A stretch of 64,000 bases of DNA from Tessaracoccus sp. OS52. Lineage in GTDB: Bacteria > Actinomycetota > Actinomycetes > Propionibacteriales > Propionibacteriaceae. The notes under the pieces are model-generated. The model did no database searches. It was not told where the DNA came from and saw only the letters and a program-made list of their open reading frames with translations. Positions within the stretch are counted from its first letter, which is position 1. Each line of letters opens with the position of its first letter. Below, piece by piece: positions 17,201 through 23,929 of this stretch. The translations under genes and the position numbers were made by a program. Location: NCBI RefSeq assembly GCF_020687685.1, contig NZ_JAJEWM010000001.1:1550001-1614000 (forward strand), written 5' to 3'.

Positions 17201-17644
17201 CGTACCATCGTGAAGACCCACGCCCGGGTCGGCCGTTCCTACATCGCCGACGGGACGATAGCCCTGGCGGTTCCACCCATCCGGGCCCTGCTGGAGATCA
17301 TGGCCGACGGCGTGAGCAGGGAAGGTTGGGACCTCGGTACCGAGGAGTTCCGCGGGCTGTTCGCCCGTGAGGCCGTGCTGTCCTCCAGCTGGTACCGGGA
17401 CAGGCTGGTCTCGTTGCGGGACGCCGAGCTGGCCCACCTCGAACGCTCGCTGGAGGCCCTCGCAGACTTCACATCCAACGAGCTCCACGCCGACACCGCT
17501 TCCAGGCTGGGTCTGACCGCCCGTCGCGCCGCCCTGCAGTCCAGGGCCGACGCGCTGCGGGCGGACGAGTCGGGCGGCTCGATGGCAGGCACCCTAGGGC
17601 GCCAGGTGGCATGGCGGCTCATCCCCGCCGATGGCTCACAGTGA
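14252..17644 (+). CDS. PPi-type phosphoenolpyruvate carboxykinase (PEP carboxytransphosphorylase), probable
   Basis: 1130 aa, soluble, with no conventional PEPCK nucleotide-binding signature. Its length, its glycine-rich SGGGKSE loop at residues 470-476 and stretches such as NDRRTTKGVFHIAEGG and DNYFGYCKKEVKAQISYSAN match my recollection of the diphosphate-dependent PEPCK family known from Propionibacterium and Entamoeba (EC 4.1.1.38). That enzyme interconverts oxaloacetate plus PPi with PEP plus Pi plus CO2, and was purified classically from propionibacteria, where it links glycolysis to the Wood-Werkman cycle. The family call is from memory rather than a search. The ATG at 14252 follows GTGGGAG. 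The end overlaps the convergent HAD gene by 9 bases. Confidence 0.8.
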   Translation: MASLPDMAAITLRLGLLGLPLPERAKPSQASEIIRPIIARQLELNRRLSHKLPAVDNRIQNFLDSYLAGTGSAPQLPRRTFVLDQPGLARTLSLPMDGDRFTSEHLSSYRLLNGVLHNPKNDRRTTKGVFHIAEGGLPIQDDKIAVDRAVFGRIVEHALQPPSKTMVLPYGADEPEPPRCWTSLMLRPTVVPEVPGLSRGRSLEVRFFAPGNLVANLDFVEGIFGNGGDPYLPENDASLNPETWTGTTGAVILAPHLVQLTKRELGLPHFDEASERQRRDGQCWRDEGELYNGGEAFKLCARDDSGVIVTVIADNYFGYCKKEVKAQISYSANLLGLVEEEHAGGAICYPRYNLGQQYTDNHVDDEFRLEDVVSRDPHRFRMQEGGYAVDTENPHHVLVPAHATFSLRDSSVSWEVDGAVGRIPIRADKVYLGPDGYQVRMHHLSVDGDQWTLIGTAPRATHCHKPATVSGGGKSEISKAITDAFISGNAYVRDFDDDMAAVHAILAGDFSNRFADPARNGHDARPILSDARSVGSVIKLLTPSPDYHAQYNAWLEAIPNHVKELVFIIKRFYRPEWGGDWESHFTVGVINGRKGTSLRLDGEKIHVNMLRVGFEPDGSWRLFGLRHDFHPAAKVQTEDDITASIVVPGDQRSRKFVTNCEQLLFQRPDDAIHRGYDKQAEADIASGGTFLSNFEPLTQADARALRDDAVAFSRFTQPMARLINEAAEGGDSIPKYFVSSAHPRLVNGKRSKNPRYLQVRPDLQNPQGTATADLANHLHHKLSAAKPLKLPVDVVAAGRRNNAAEEGVPPLCTYAPLHYMELPELFMEFISSMTGKSPSTTGAGSEGAMTKGPFNPLPSVIDLNAAFLSFALTGYDGWLSSAGVIGPQVRVDHDISLLVPEVFARMSEHERDAQRLVAEGCLERLTDFDHEGETVLASRLGYRMTAKFATKYFGRIFLHPHVVFTEQMLKPELQDRDVFAESMRTIVKTHARVGRSYIADGTIALAVPPIRALLEIMADGVSREGWDLGTEEFRGLFAREAVLSSSWYRDRLVSLRDAELAHLERSLEALADFTSNELHADTASRLGLTARRAALQSRADALRADESGGSMAGTLGRQVAWRLIPADGSQ

Positions 17645-18286
17645 CTCGATGACCTCGAGGGTCAGCTCCTCCAGCGAGTCCAGCACCCGGGTCTGGGCAA
17701 GCAGGTCCGCCGCCGGCGGGTGGAAGTGCGGCGGCACCGCGATCACCTTCATGCCCGCGTTCAGGGCGGACCGGATGCCGTTGGTGGAGTCCTCCACCGC
17801 CACACAACCCGATGGGTCGACGCCGAGCAACTCGGCGGCGCGCAGGAACCCGTCCGGGGCGGGCTTGCCCGCCGCCACCTCCTCGGTGGACACGCGGACG
17901 TGGAAGACGTCCTCAAGCCCCAGGGCGTGGACGGCGGTCTCGATGAGCAGGCGCGGCGAGGAACTGGCAACAGCCAGCGGGTAGTGCTCCGCCATTGCAC
18001 GGACGGCCTCTACGGCTCCGGGCAGGACCTCGATGCCCTCGCCATGCCGCTTGGCCATCGCCTCGATGGTGACCCTTGCCGCCTCCTCCGGCGACATCGG
18101 CAGGCCGACCACCTCGACCAGATGCCTGGCCCACTCCGACGTCGACATGCCCATCATCGCCTGCGTGGTCCCCTCGGGCCAGGGCAGGCCCGCCTCGGCG
18201 GCCAGACCCCGTCGGACCTCGTCCCACAGCGCCTCGGTGTCTATCAGGGTGCCGTCAAGGTCGAAGATGATGGCCTCTGGCTGCAT
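17636..18286 (-). CDS. HAD family phosphatase
   Basis: 216 aa haloacid-dehalogenase-like phosphatase of the beta-phosphoglucomutase/GPH subgroup. Motif I is FDLDGTLID (nucleophile Asp9, general acid Asp11), motif II VASSSPR, motif III the Lys in AAGKPAPDGFL and motif IV VAVEDSTNGI. A helical cap lies between motifs I and II. Substrate is probably a small sugar phosphate. It is convergent with and slightly overlaps the PEPCK-like gene, and divergent from the riboswitch-controlled operon. Confidence 0.92.
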   Translation of the reverse strand: MQPEAIIFDLDGTLIDTEALWDEVRRGLAAEAGLPWPEGTTQAMMGMSTSEWARHLVEVVGLPMSPEEAARVTIEAMAKRHGEGIEVLPGAVEAVRAMAEHYPLAVASSSPRLLIETAVHALGLEDVFHVRVSTEEVAAGKPAPDGFLRAAELLGVDPSGCVAVEDSTNGIRSALNAGMKVIAVPPHFHPPAADLLAQTRVLDSLEELTLEVIESL

Positions 18287-18339
18287 GTCGCCTCCAAGTC
18301 GTCGTTACAAGTGGGCCCATTGTTCCAAAGCCGGAACAC

Positions 18340-18510
18340 AGGGGTAGAGTTACCCCCGTCGAGCTGGAAGCCGGTGGGAATCCGGCGCTGTCGCGCAACC
18401 GTGACCCTATCTGGGAAGTCGGACCGATGCTCGGCCACGCAATTGCAGTTCCGTCGCGACCAGCGGACAACCAGCCCGACGAGGCGACGGATCCTCCGCC
18501 TCGAAAGGGT
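18340..18510 (+). promoter_or_regulatory. cobalamin riboswitch 1
   Basis: The B12 aptamer core is clear: GAAGCCGGTGGGAATCC followed by GGCGCTG and CGCAACCGTGA (about 18368-18405), then AGTCGGACCGATGC (18418-18431). Downstream, CGAGGCG (18480-18486) pairs with CGCCTCG (18497-18503) directly before the GAAAGGG ribosome binding site of the next gene. This suggests B12-dependent translational control, the usual mode in actinobacteria. Ends are approximate. Confidence 0.9.
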
Positions 18511-18517
18511 CAATCGA

Positions 18518-19159
18518 ATGTTTCCTCTGCGCAGCCGCGGTGTCCGCGTAGGCATCGCCGCCATCTCCATCTCCCTCCTCGGCCTCGGCCTTCCCGCCAC
18601 GTTCGCAGCTGCGGACGAGGACGACGACTGCCTCCTGGCCGGGAACGTCTGGGTGGTCGTCGAGCACGACAACGGGACGGTGACGGGATGCGCCACCGAA
18701 TTCGGTACCGGTTTCGAGGCCCTCACCAGCGCGGGGATCGAGTTCACCGAGGCCGGTGGCTTCGTCCAGACCATCGCCGGCGAGCCCACCGAGGCAGGGC
18801 CCCAGGACTGGTGGAGCTACTGGTCTGCCACCCCCACCGACGACGGCGCACCGGCGCAGTGGGAGTCCTACCTGGTGGGCGCCGCCGACTCCGAGCCGCA
18901 GCCGGGCACAGTCGAGGGCTGGCGCCTGGCGCACAGCTGGACCGACGCCCCTGCACCGGCCACCCAGGTCATCCTTGGCGACGACGCCACCCCCGCCCCC
19001 ACGGTGACGGCCAGCGTCTCGGCAACCCCGACGCCGGTGCCCAGCAGTTCGGCCATCCCGAGCGCCACCGCCACGCCGACCGCCACGCCGACCGTCGCGG
19101 CGACTGCGTCGTCGACCCCTGCCCCCGCCACCCCCGGCCTGCCCAGCACCGGGGTCTGA
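18518..19159 (+). CDS. secreted DUF4430-like (transcobalamin beta-domain-like) protein with terminal LPSTG
   Basis: 213 aa. Signal peptide residues 1 to about 32 (cleavage near TFAA/ADE), then a compact domain (about 35-140) with VWVVVEHDNG, GCATEFGTG.EAL..AG and a WWSYWSA aromatic patch followed by GTVEGW. This pattern is shared with the next gene and is DUF4430-like, the family related to the beta domain of intrinsic factor and transcobalamin. A Thr/Ala/Pro linker leads to LPSTGV at the very end. The LPXTG sorting motif is present but the hydrophobic segment and charged tail are missing, so sortase anchoring is doubtful. It is the first gene of the riboswitch-1 operon. B12 binding is inferred. 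Confidence 0.75.
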   Translation: MFPLRSRGVRVGIAAISISLLGLGLPATFAAADEDDDCLLAGNVWVVVEHDNGTVTGCATEFGTGFEALTSAGIEFTEAGGFVQTIAGEPTEAGPQDWWSYWSATPTDDGAPAQWESYLVGAADSEPQPGTVEGWRLAHSWTDAPAPATQVILGDDATPAPTVTASVSATPTPVPSSSAIPSATATPTATPTVAATASSTPAPATPGLPSTGV

Positions 19160-19166
19160 GCACGCG

Positions 19167-20168
19167 ATGACCGACGTTCTCCGTCGCCTCGCGACGGTGC
19201 TGCTGCTGGCCGGTCTGCCCCTGCTGGGCAGCTGGCTGGCGGCGCCGTCGGCGCAGGCCGCCTTCCACGACGGTGCCTGCACCGACGACACGGGGGTCAC
19301 CGTGGTCGTCGACCACCAGGACCTGGGCGGCGGAATCGTCGTGCGGTGCGCCACCGACTTCCCCTCGGGAGGAACGGGCCTGCAGGCCCTGAAACTCGCC
19401 GGGTTCGTGCCCGAGGGCACGATGAAGGACGGGCCCGCTTTCGTGTGCCGCATCAACAACCGCCCCGCCGCCGACGAAACGCTCACCGTCGGCGGCCAGG
19501 ACTACCGGGAGAACTGCATCTCCACCCCACCCAACGAAGCGTTCTGGGGCTACTGGCACGCACCGGCCGGCGGTGAGTGGACGTTCTCCCAGCTCGGCGG
19601 AGGCCGCACCGTCGAGCCCGGCGGGTACGAGGGCTGGTCGTTCTCGCTCAACCGGGGGGAGGACTCCAATCCCCGCCCCGGTGTCGTACCGGCCGCGCGA
19701 CCGAAGCCCCAGCCCACCAGTCCCAAGCCTGCCGAACCCGCACCCACCGCGGCGGCGACGCGCCCCGCGCCCACGACGCAACCGGCGGCGACGCGGACCA
19801 CCGCCACCCCCAGCAGCCCGGCCACGACCAGGCGAGCGGAGCCCCCACGGAAGCCGACCTCTCCTACCACGGCCGCGACCGCAAGCTCCGCGCCGACAGC
19901 TGTGGCGTCGACCGTCGCCGCGTCGCCGCCACCGACGCCGTCGGCTTCCGCCAGCGCCAGCCCCAGCCCGGCGGCCAGTCCTGCCGCGTCGGCGGCGTCG
20001 GCCTCCCCCACCATGACGCACTCCGAAGAGGTCGCCACCGCGGCTCCCGTGGAGGCTGCTCCCCCACCCGACGGACCGGGAATGGGCACCTATCTGGGCA
20101 TCGGGGCCGCCGCCGCGCTGACCGCCGCGGGCGGAGCCGTCTGGTGGCGGCGTCGCGGCGCCCTGTGA
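19167..20168 (+). CDS. membrane-anchored DUF4430-like (transcobalamin beta-domain-like) protein
   Basis: 333 aa. Signal peptide to about residue 31 (SAQAA), one globular domain (about 33-165) with VTVVVDHQD, VVRCATDFPSGGTGLQAL, FVCRINNRPA, FWGYWHA and GGYEGWSF, then a roughly 130-residue Pro/Thr/Ala/Ser linker. A C-terminal transmembrane helix follows (GTYLGIGAAAALTAAGG) with the stop-transfer tail WWRRRGAL. The domain parallels that of the preceding protein but keeps Cys residues (FVCRIN, ENCIST) likely to form disulfides. It is exported, anchored in the membrane, and overlaps the EcfT gene by one base (TGATG), so it is a likely surface partner of that transporter. Confidence 0.75.
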   Translation: MTDVLRRLATVLLLAGLPLLGSWLAAPSAQAAFHDGACTDDTGVTVVVDHQDLGGGIVVRCATDFPSGGTGLQALKLAGFVPEGTMKDGPAFVCRINNRPAADETLTVGGQDYRENCISTPPNEAFWGYWHAPAGGEWTFSQLGGGRTVEPGGYEGWSFSLNRGEDSNPRPGVVPAARPKPQPTSPKPAEPAPTAAATRPAPTTQPAATRTTATPSSPATTRRAEPPRKPTSPTTAATASSAPTAVASTVAASPPPTPSASASASPSPAASPAASAASASPTMTHSEEVATAAPVEAAPPPDGPGMGTYLGIGAAAALTAAGGAVWWRRRGAL

Positions 20169-21322
20169 TGCGCCGTTACCTGCTCCCGCGCCCCGTCCAT
20201 CCCTTCGCCTGGTGGGCCTGGGCCATTGGTCTGGCAGTTGCCGCCAATGGCACCACCAACCCCCTGCTCCTGGTCTCGATCGTGGCGCTGGCCAGCCTCG
20301 TCACCCTCTCCCGCCGGGGCGACAACCCCTGGGCCAAGGGTTTCGCCGTCTACCTGTGGCTGGCAGTGTTCATCGTGCTGGTGCGGGTGGCCTTCAGGGT
20401 CCTGTTCGGCGGAGGCGACGGGCCGACGATCCTGTTGGACCTGCCCGAGGTCCCGTTGCCGTGGTGGGTCCAGGGGATCCGGATCCTCGGTCCCGTCTCA
20501 TTGGAGGCCATCCTGTCCGGCCTCTACGACGGGCTCCGACTGGCCACGATGATCGTTTGCCTGGGTGCCGCCAACTCCCTGGCCAACCCCAAGCGCCTCC
20601 TCGCCTCCTTGCCCGGCGCGCTGTACGAGTTGGGCACCGTCCTCGTGGTGGCGATCGGCGTGTTCCCGCAGTTGGGCGACTCGGTGCTGCGCGTGCACCG
20701 GGCCCGAAAGCTGCGACGGGCACCTGCGGGCGGGGGTCGGCGCGCGAAGTACAAGGTGGTGGAGACCATCATCGTGCCAGTGCTCTCCGATGCACTCGAC
20801 CGTTCGCTGCACCTGGCCGCATCCATGGACGTGCGCGGTTACGGACGCCACGGCACCGCGACGCCGACGCAGCGACGCTGGACCACCGTCGTCGGACTGG
20901 CCGGCCTCGTGGTGCTGGCAGTGGGTCTGTACCTGCAACTCTCACGGACGGCGCCGGGCCCGGTGGTGTGGGGCCTGAAGGTGCTGCCCACGGTCCTGCT
21001 CCTAAGTGGGGCGATGATCATGGCCTTGGCCATGCGACGGGCCGGCCGTACCGTGAACAAGACCATCTACCGTCCCATCCGTTGGGGTGCGGCCGAGTGG
21101 CTCGTGGTCGCGTGCGGCCTCGCCGCGGTGGCTGCCGTCTCGCTGACGGGGGGGTCCGCCCAGGCGGCTGTGCTCGTGCCGGGCATCAACCCGTTCGCCT
21201 GGCCGACGCTGACCCCCTTCCTGGTGCTGGGTCTCGCGGTGGCCGCGCTGCCCGCCTTCGCCACCCCCTCCCCCAGCCTCGCGAACGCACGCGTACTCCA
21301 CACCGCCGAGGGCCTCTCATGA
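20168..21322 (+). CDS. ECF transporter transmembrane component EcfT (CbiQ-like)
   Basis: 384 aa with about 7-8 hydrophobic segments. The cytoplasmic coupling region carries HRARKLRRAPAGGG and SMDVRGYGRHG, matching the two Ala-Arg-Gly-type motifs of EcfT/CbiQ that dock in the ATPase grooves. It is somewhat longer than typical EcfT (about 260 aa), with extra C-terminal membrane segments. It shares bases with the genes on both sides (TGATG and ATGA), so it is made with the surface proteins and ATPase. Function: energy-coupling scaffold of an ECF vitamin importer. Confidence 0.88.
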   Translation: MRRYLLPRPVHPFAWWAWAIGLAVAANGTTNPLLLVSIVALASLVTLSRRGDNPWAKGFAVYLWLAVFIVLVRVAFRVLFGGGDGPTILLDLPEVPLPWWVQGIRILGPVSLEAILSGLYDGLRLATMIVCLGAANSLANPKRLLASLPGALYELGTVLVVAIGVFPQLGDSVLRVHRARKLRRAPAGGGRRAKYKVVETIIVPVLSDALDRSLHLAASMDVRGYGRHGTATPTQRRWTTVVGLAGLVVLAVGLYLQLSRTAPGPVVWGLKVLPTVLLLSGAMIMALAMRRAGRTVNKTIYRPIRWGAAEWLVVACGLAAVAAVSLTGGSAQAAVLVPGINPFAWPTLTPFLVLGLAVAALPAFATPSPSLANARVLHTAEGLS

Positions 21323-22887
21323 TCACGTTCGACAACGTCAGCTTCCGCTACGCCGGGAACGAGACCCTGCGCCTCGACGGTGTCAGCTTCGAGATCCCGG
21401 AGGGCGAACTGGCCCTCGTCATCGGTCCCACCGGCAGCGGAAAGTCGACTCTGCTCAACTGCGTGAACAACCTGGTGCCGCAGTTCACGGGGGGCATCCG
21501 CAGCGGCCGCGTCTTCCTCGACGGGCGCGACACCACCGCGATGCTGCCGCGGGAACTGGCCACCACCGTCGGCTACGTCGGGCAGGACCCCCTCGCGGGC
21601 TTCGTCACCGACGTCGTCGAGGAGGAGCTGGCCTACTCCATGGAGCAACTGGGTTTCGCACCAGCAGAGATGCGCCGCCGCGTCGAGGAGACCATGGACC
21701 TGCTCGGCATCGCCGACCTGCGTTCCCGTCCCCTGCGCAATCTCTCGGGAGGACAACAGCAACGGGTGGCCATCGGCAGCGTGCTGGCGTCATCCCCACG
21801 GATCCTGGTGCTCGACGAGCCCTCGTCGGCCCTGGACCCGGTGGCGGCGGAGGACGTGCTGGCTCTCGTCAGCCGACTGGTCCGGGACCTGGGGACGACG
21901 GTGCTGATCGCCGAACACCGGATGGAGCGCGTGATCGAGTTCGCCGACAGCGTGCTGCGCGTGGACCCCGGGGGGAAGGTGACGCACGGCTCCACCAGGG
22001 ACGTTCTCGCCGCTTCCCCGATCCGCCCGCCGCTGGTCGAACTCGGCGTCCGGCAGGGCTGGCAGCCGCTGCCACTGACCATCCGCGAGGGCCGCCGACA
22101 CGCCGCTGAGGCACGCCGCGGCTGGGTCGAGCAGCCGCCGTCGCTCCCGGGTCCAAGAGACCCCGGGCCGGTCATTCTGACCGCCCGCGGGATCGTGGTC
22201 AGGTACCCGCAGGTCGTGGCGGTCGCTGGGGTGGACCTCGCGCTGCGACGCGGCGAGGTGACAGCGCTGATGGGACGCAATGGTTCGGGCAAGTCGACGC
22301 TGCTGTGGGCGCTGCACGGGGCCGGGCGCCGCGACGGCGGGACGGTCGCCGGTCCGGGCGCCGGACAGGTGTCGCTGGTCCCGCAGACCGCCTCCGACCT
22401 GCTGTACCTGGCCACCGTCGAGGCAGAGTGCCGGGCGGCGGACGCTGAGGCGGGCAGGCCGCAGGGCAGCACCTGGGAACTCCTGCAGTCGCTGGTCTCC
22501 GGTATCGATCCCCAGTCCCATCCCCGCGACCTCTCCGAGGGGCAGAAACTCGCGGTGGTCCTGGCTGCGGAACTGTCGCGCAGCCCCGACGTCATCCTGC
22601 TCGACGAGCCCACCCGCGGCCTTGACTATGCCGCCAAGCAGGCGCTCAACCGGATCATCGGGCGTCTGGCGGCCGAGGGCCACAGCATCGTGGTGGCAAC
22701 CCATGACGTCGAACTGGTGGCCACGGCCTGCGACCGCGTGGCGGTGATGGCCGAGGGCGAGGTGGTCTCCGACGGCCCCACCCGCGACGTGCTTCCGGGC
22801 TCCGCGCTGCTGGCGACGCAGGTGGCGAAGGTGGCCAATCCCGTGCCGCTGCTGACGGTTGAGGAGTTCCTCGATGCGAGCCGCTGA
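21319..22887 (+). CDS. fused ECF ATPase (EcfA-EcfA' in one chain)
   Basis: 522 aa with two ABC domains. The first has Walker A GPTGSGKST (36-44), signature LSGGQQQR, Walker B ILVLDEPSSALD and switch His in IAEHRM. The second has GRNGSGKST, the variant signature LSEGQK, ILLDEPTRGLD and ATHDVE. Most ECF modules use two separate ATPases; here they are fused. They power substrate release from the S component in the membrane. The ATG overlaps the EcfT stop, and the 3' end overlaps the S-component start by 14 bases. Confidence 0.92.
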   Translation: MITFDNVSFRYAGNETLRLDGVSFEIPEGELALVIGPTGSGKSTLLNCVNNLVPQFTGGIRSGRVFLDGRDTTAMLPRELATTVGYVGQDPLAGFVTDVVEEELAYSMEQLGFAPAEMRRRVEETMDLLGIADLRSRPLRNLSGGQQQRVAIGSVLASSPRILVLDEPSSALDPVAAEDVLALVSRLVRDLGTTVLIAEHRMERVIEFADSVLRVDPGGKVTHGSTRDVLAASPIRPPLVELGVRQGWQPLPLTIREGRRHAAEARRGWVEQPPSLPGPRDPGPVILTARGIVVRYPQVVAVAGVDLALRRGEVTALMGRNGSGKSTLLWALHGAGRRDGGTVAGPGAGQVSLVPQTASDLLYLATVEAECRAADAEAGRPQGSTWELLQSLVSGIDPQSHPRDLSEGQKLAVVLAAELSRSPDVILLDEPTRGLDYAAKQALNRIIGRLAAEGHSIVVATHDVELVATACDRVAVMAEGEVVSDGPTRDVLPGSALLATQVAKVANPVPLLTVEEFLDASR

Positions 22888-23752
22888 TCACACGCTGACA
22901 CCCCGCACGGACCTGGAGGTCGCCGCTCCCGTGGTGGGGGTGCAGCTGGGCTGGCGCTCTTGGAGCGTCATCGTGGCCAGTTCCCTGATCGGCCTGTTCA
23001 CCATCGCGTGGCCCCTGCTGATGCCTGCCGTCGACGTGTCGCCGCAGCACGCCTCCGACGCACCGTTCGTGTTCGCCTTCCTGCTGCCGGTGGTGCTGAT
23101 GCTGGTGGTCGCCCAGATCAGCGACGGCGGTCTGGACTCCAAGGCCCTCGCACTGCTCGGCGTGCTCTCGGCGATCAACGCGGCGATCCGTCCAGTCCTG
23201 GGTGCGGGCACCGCCGGGGTGGAGTCCATCTTCTTCCTGCTAATCCTGGCCGGGCGGGTGTTCGGCCCGGGGTTCGGCTACCTGCTGGGGTTCACGTCGA
23301 TGTTCGCCTCGGCACTTCTGACCGCAGGCGTGGGTCCCTGGCTGCCGTCCCAGATGCTCTGCGCGGCCTGGGTGGGACTGGGAGCGGGTCTCCTGCCGCG
23401 CCGCGTGGGTGGCCGGACGGAGCTCTGGCTGCTCGTCGCCTACGGCATCGTCGCGGCCTACCTGTACGGGGCGATGATGAACCTGTGGTTCTGGCCGTTC
23501 ATCAGCGGCATCCAGGTGGGGGCGGACCCGGGTGGGCTGGGCAGCCTCGACTATGTACCCGGGGCGCCACCCGGGGAGAACCTCGTCCGGTTCGCCTGGT
23601 TCACCCTGATCAGTTCCACGGCTGGTTGGGACACCGGCCGGGCCATCACGACCACCATTGCTCTCCTGCTGCTGGGGCGGCCGGTGATGGGAGTCCTGCG
23701 CCGGGCCTCGGGCATGGCGCGCATCGTCGCGGACCCTTCCGGAACAGCATGA
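22874..23752 (+). CDS. ECF transporter S component, probably cobalamin or a corrinoid
   Basis: 292 aa integral membrane protein with 6-7 hydrophobic segments, including RVFGPGFGYLLGFTSMFASALL (seen around residues 128-150) and YLYGAMMNLWFWPF. The gene order EcfT-EcfAA'-S is complete. I do not recognise a signature of the characterised B12 S components. Specificity for cobalamin is inferred from the riboswitch upstream of the operon and a second one immediately downstream. It starts inside the ATPase gene at ATG 22874. Confidence 0.82.
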   Translation: MRAADHTLTPRTDLEVAAPVVGVQLGWRSWSVIVASSLIGLFTIAWPLLMPAVDVSPQHASDAPFVFAFLLPVVLMLVVAQISDGGLDSKALALLGVLSAINAAIRPVLGAGTAGVESIFFLLILAGRVFGPGFGYLLGFTSMFASALLTAGVGPWLPSQMLCAAWVGLGAGLLPRRVGGRTELWLLVAYGIVAAYLYGAMMNLWFWPFISGIQVGADPGGLGSLDYVPGAPPGENLVRFAWFTLISSTAGWDTGRAITTTIALLLLGRPVMGVLRRASGMARIVADPSGTA

Positions 23753-23757
23753 TCCAC

Positions 23758-23925
23758 GGGTGCTAGGTTGAGCTCAGCAGGCGGAGAATCCGGTGTGATC
23801 CCGGAACTGACGCGCAACCGTAACCCACCTTCGTGGGGAGTCGGACCGAAGCCTGACACTCGGATGCTCCGTCGCGAAATGCGGAAAACCGCCCCACACG
23901 GCGACGCGAGCCAACGCGAAAGGAC
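23758..23925 (+). promoter_or_regulatory. cobalamin riboswitch 2
   Basis: Aptamer core GAGAATCCGGTG...CCCGGAACTG and CGCAACCGTAA (about 23784-23823), then a perfect hairpin CCCAC-CTTC-GTGGG and AGTCGGACCGAAGCC (from 23839). Downstream, CGTCGC (23870-23875) can pair with GCGACG (23901-23906), and a small GCGG-AAAA-CCGC hairpin sits between them, just ahead of the AAAGGA ribosome binding site. This gives the two toroid genes B12 control independent of the transporter operon. Confidence 0.9.
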
Positions 23926-23929
23926 CGTT

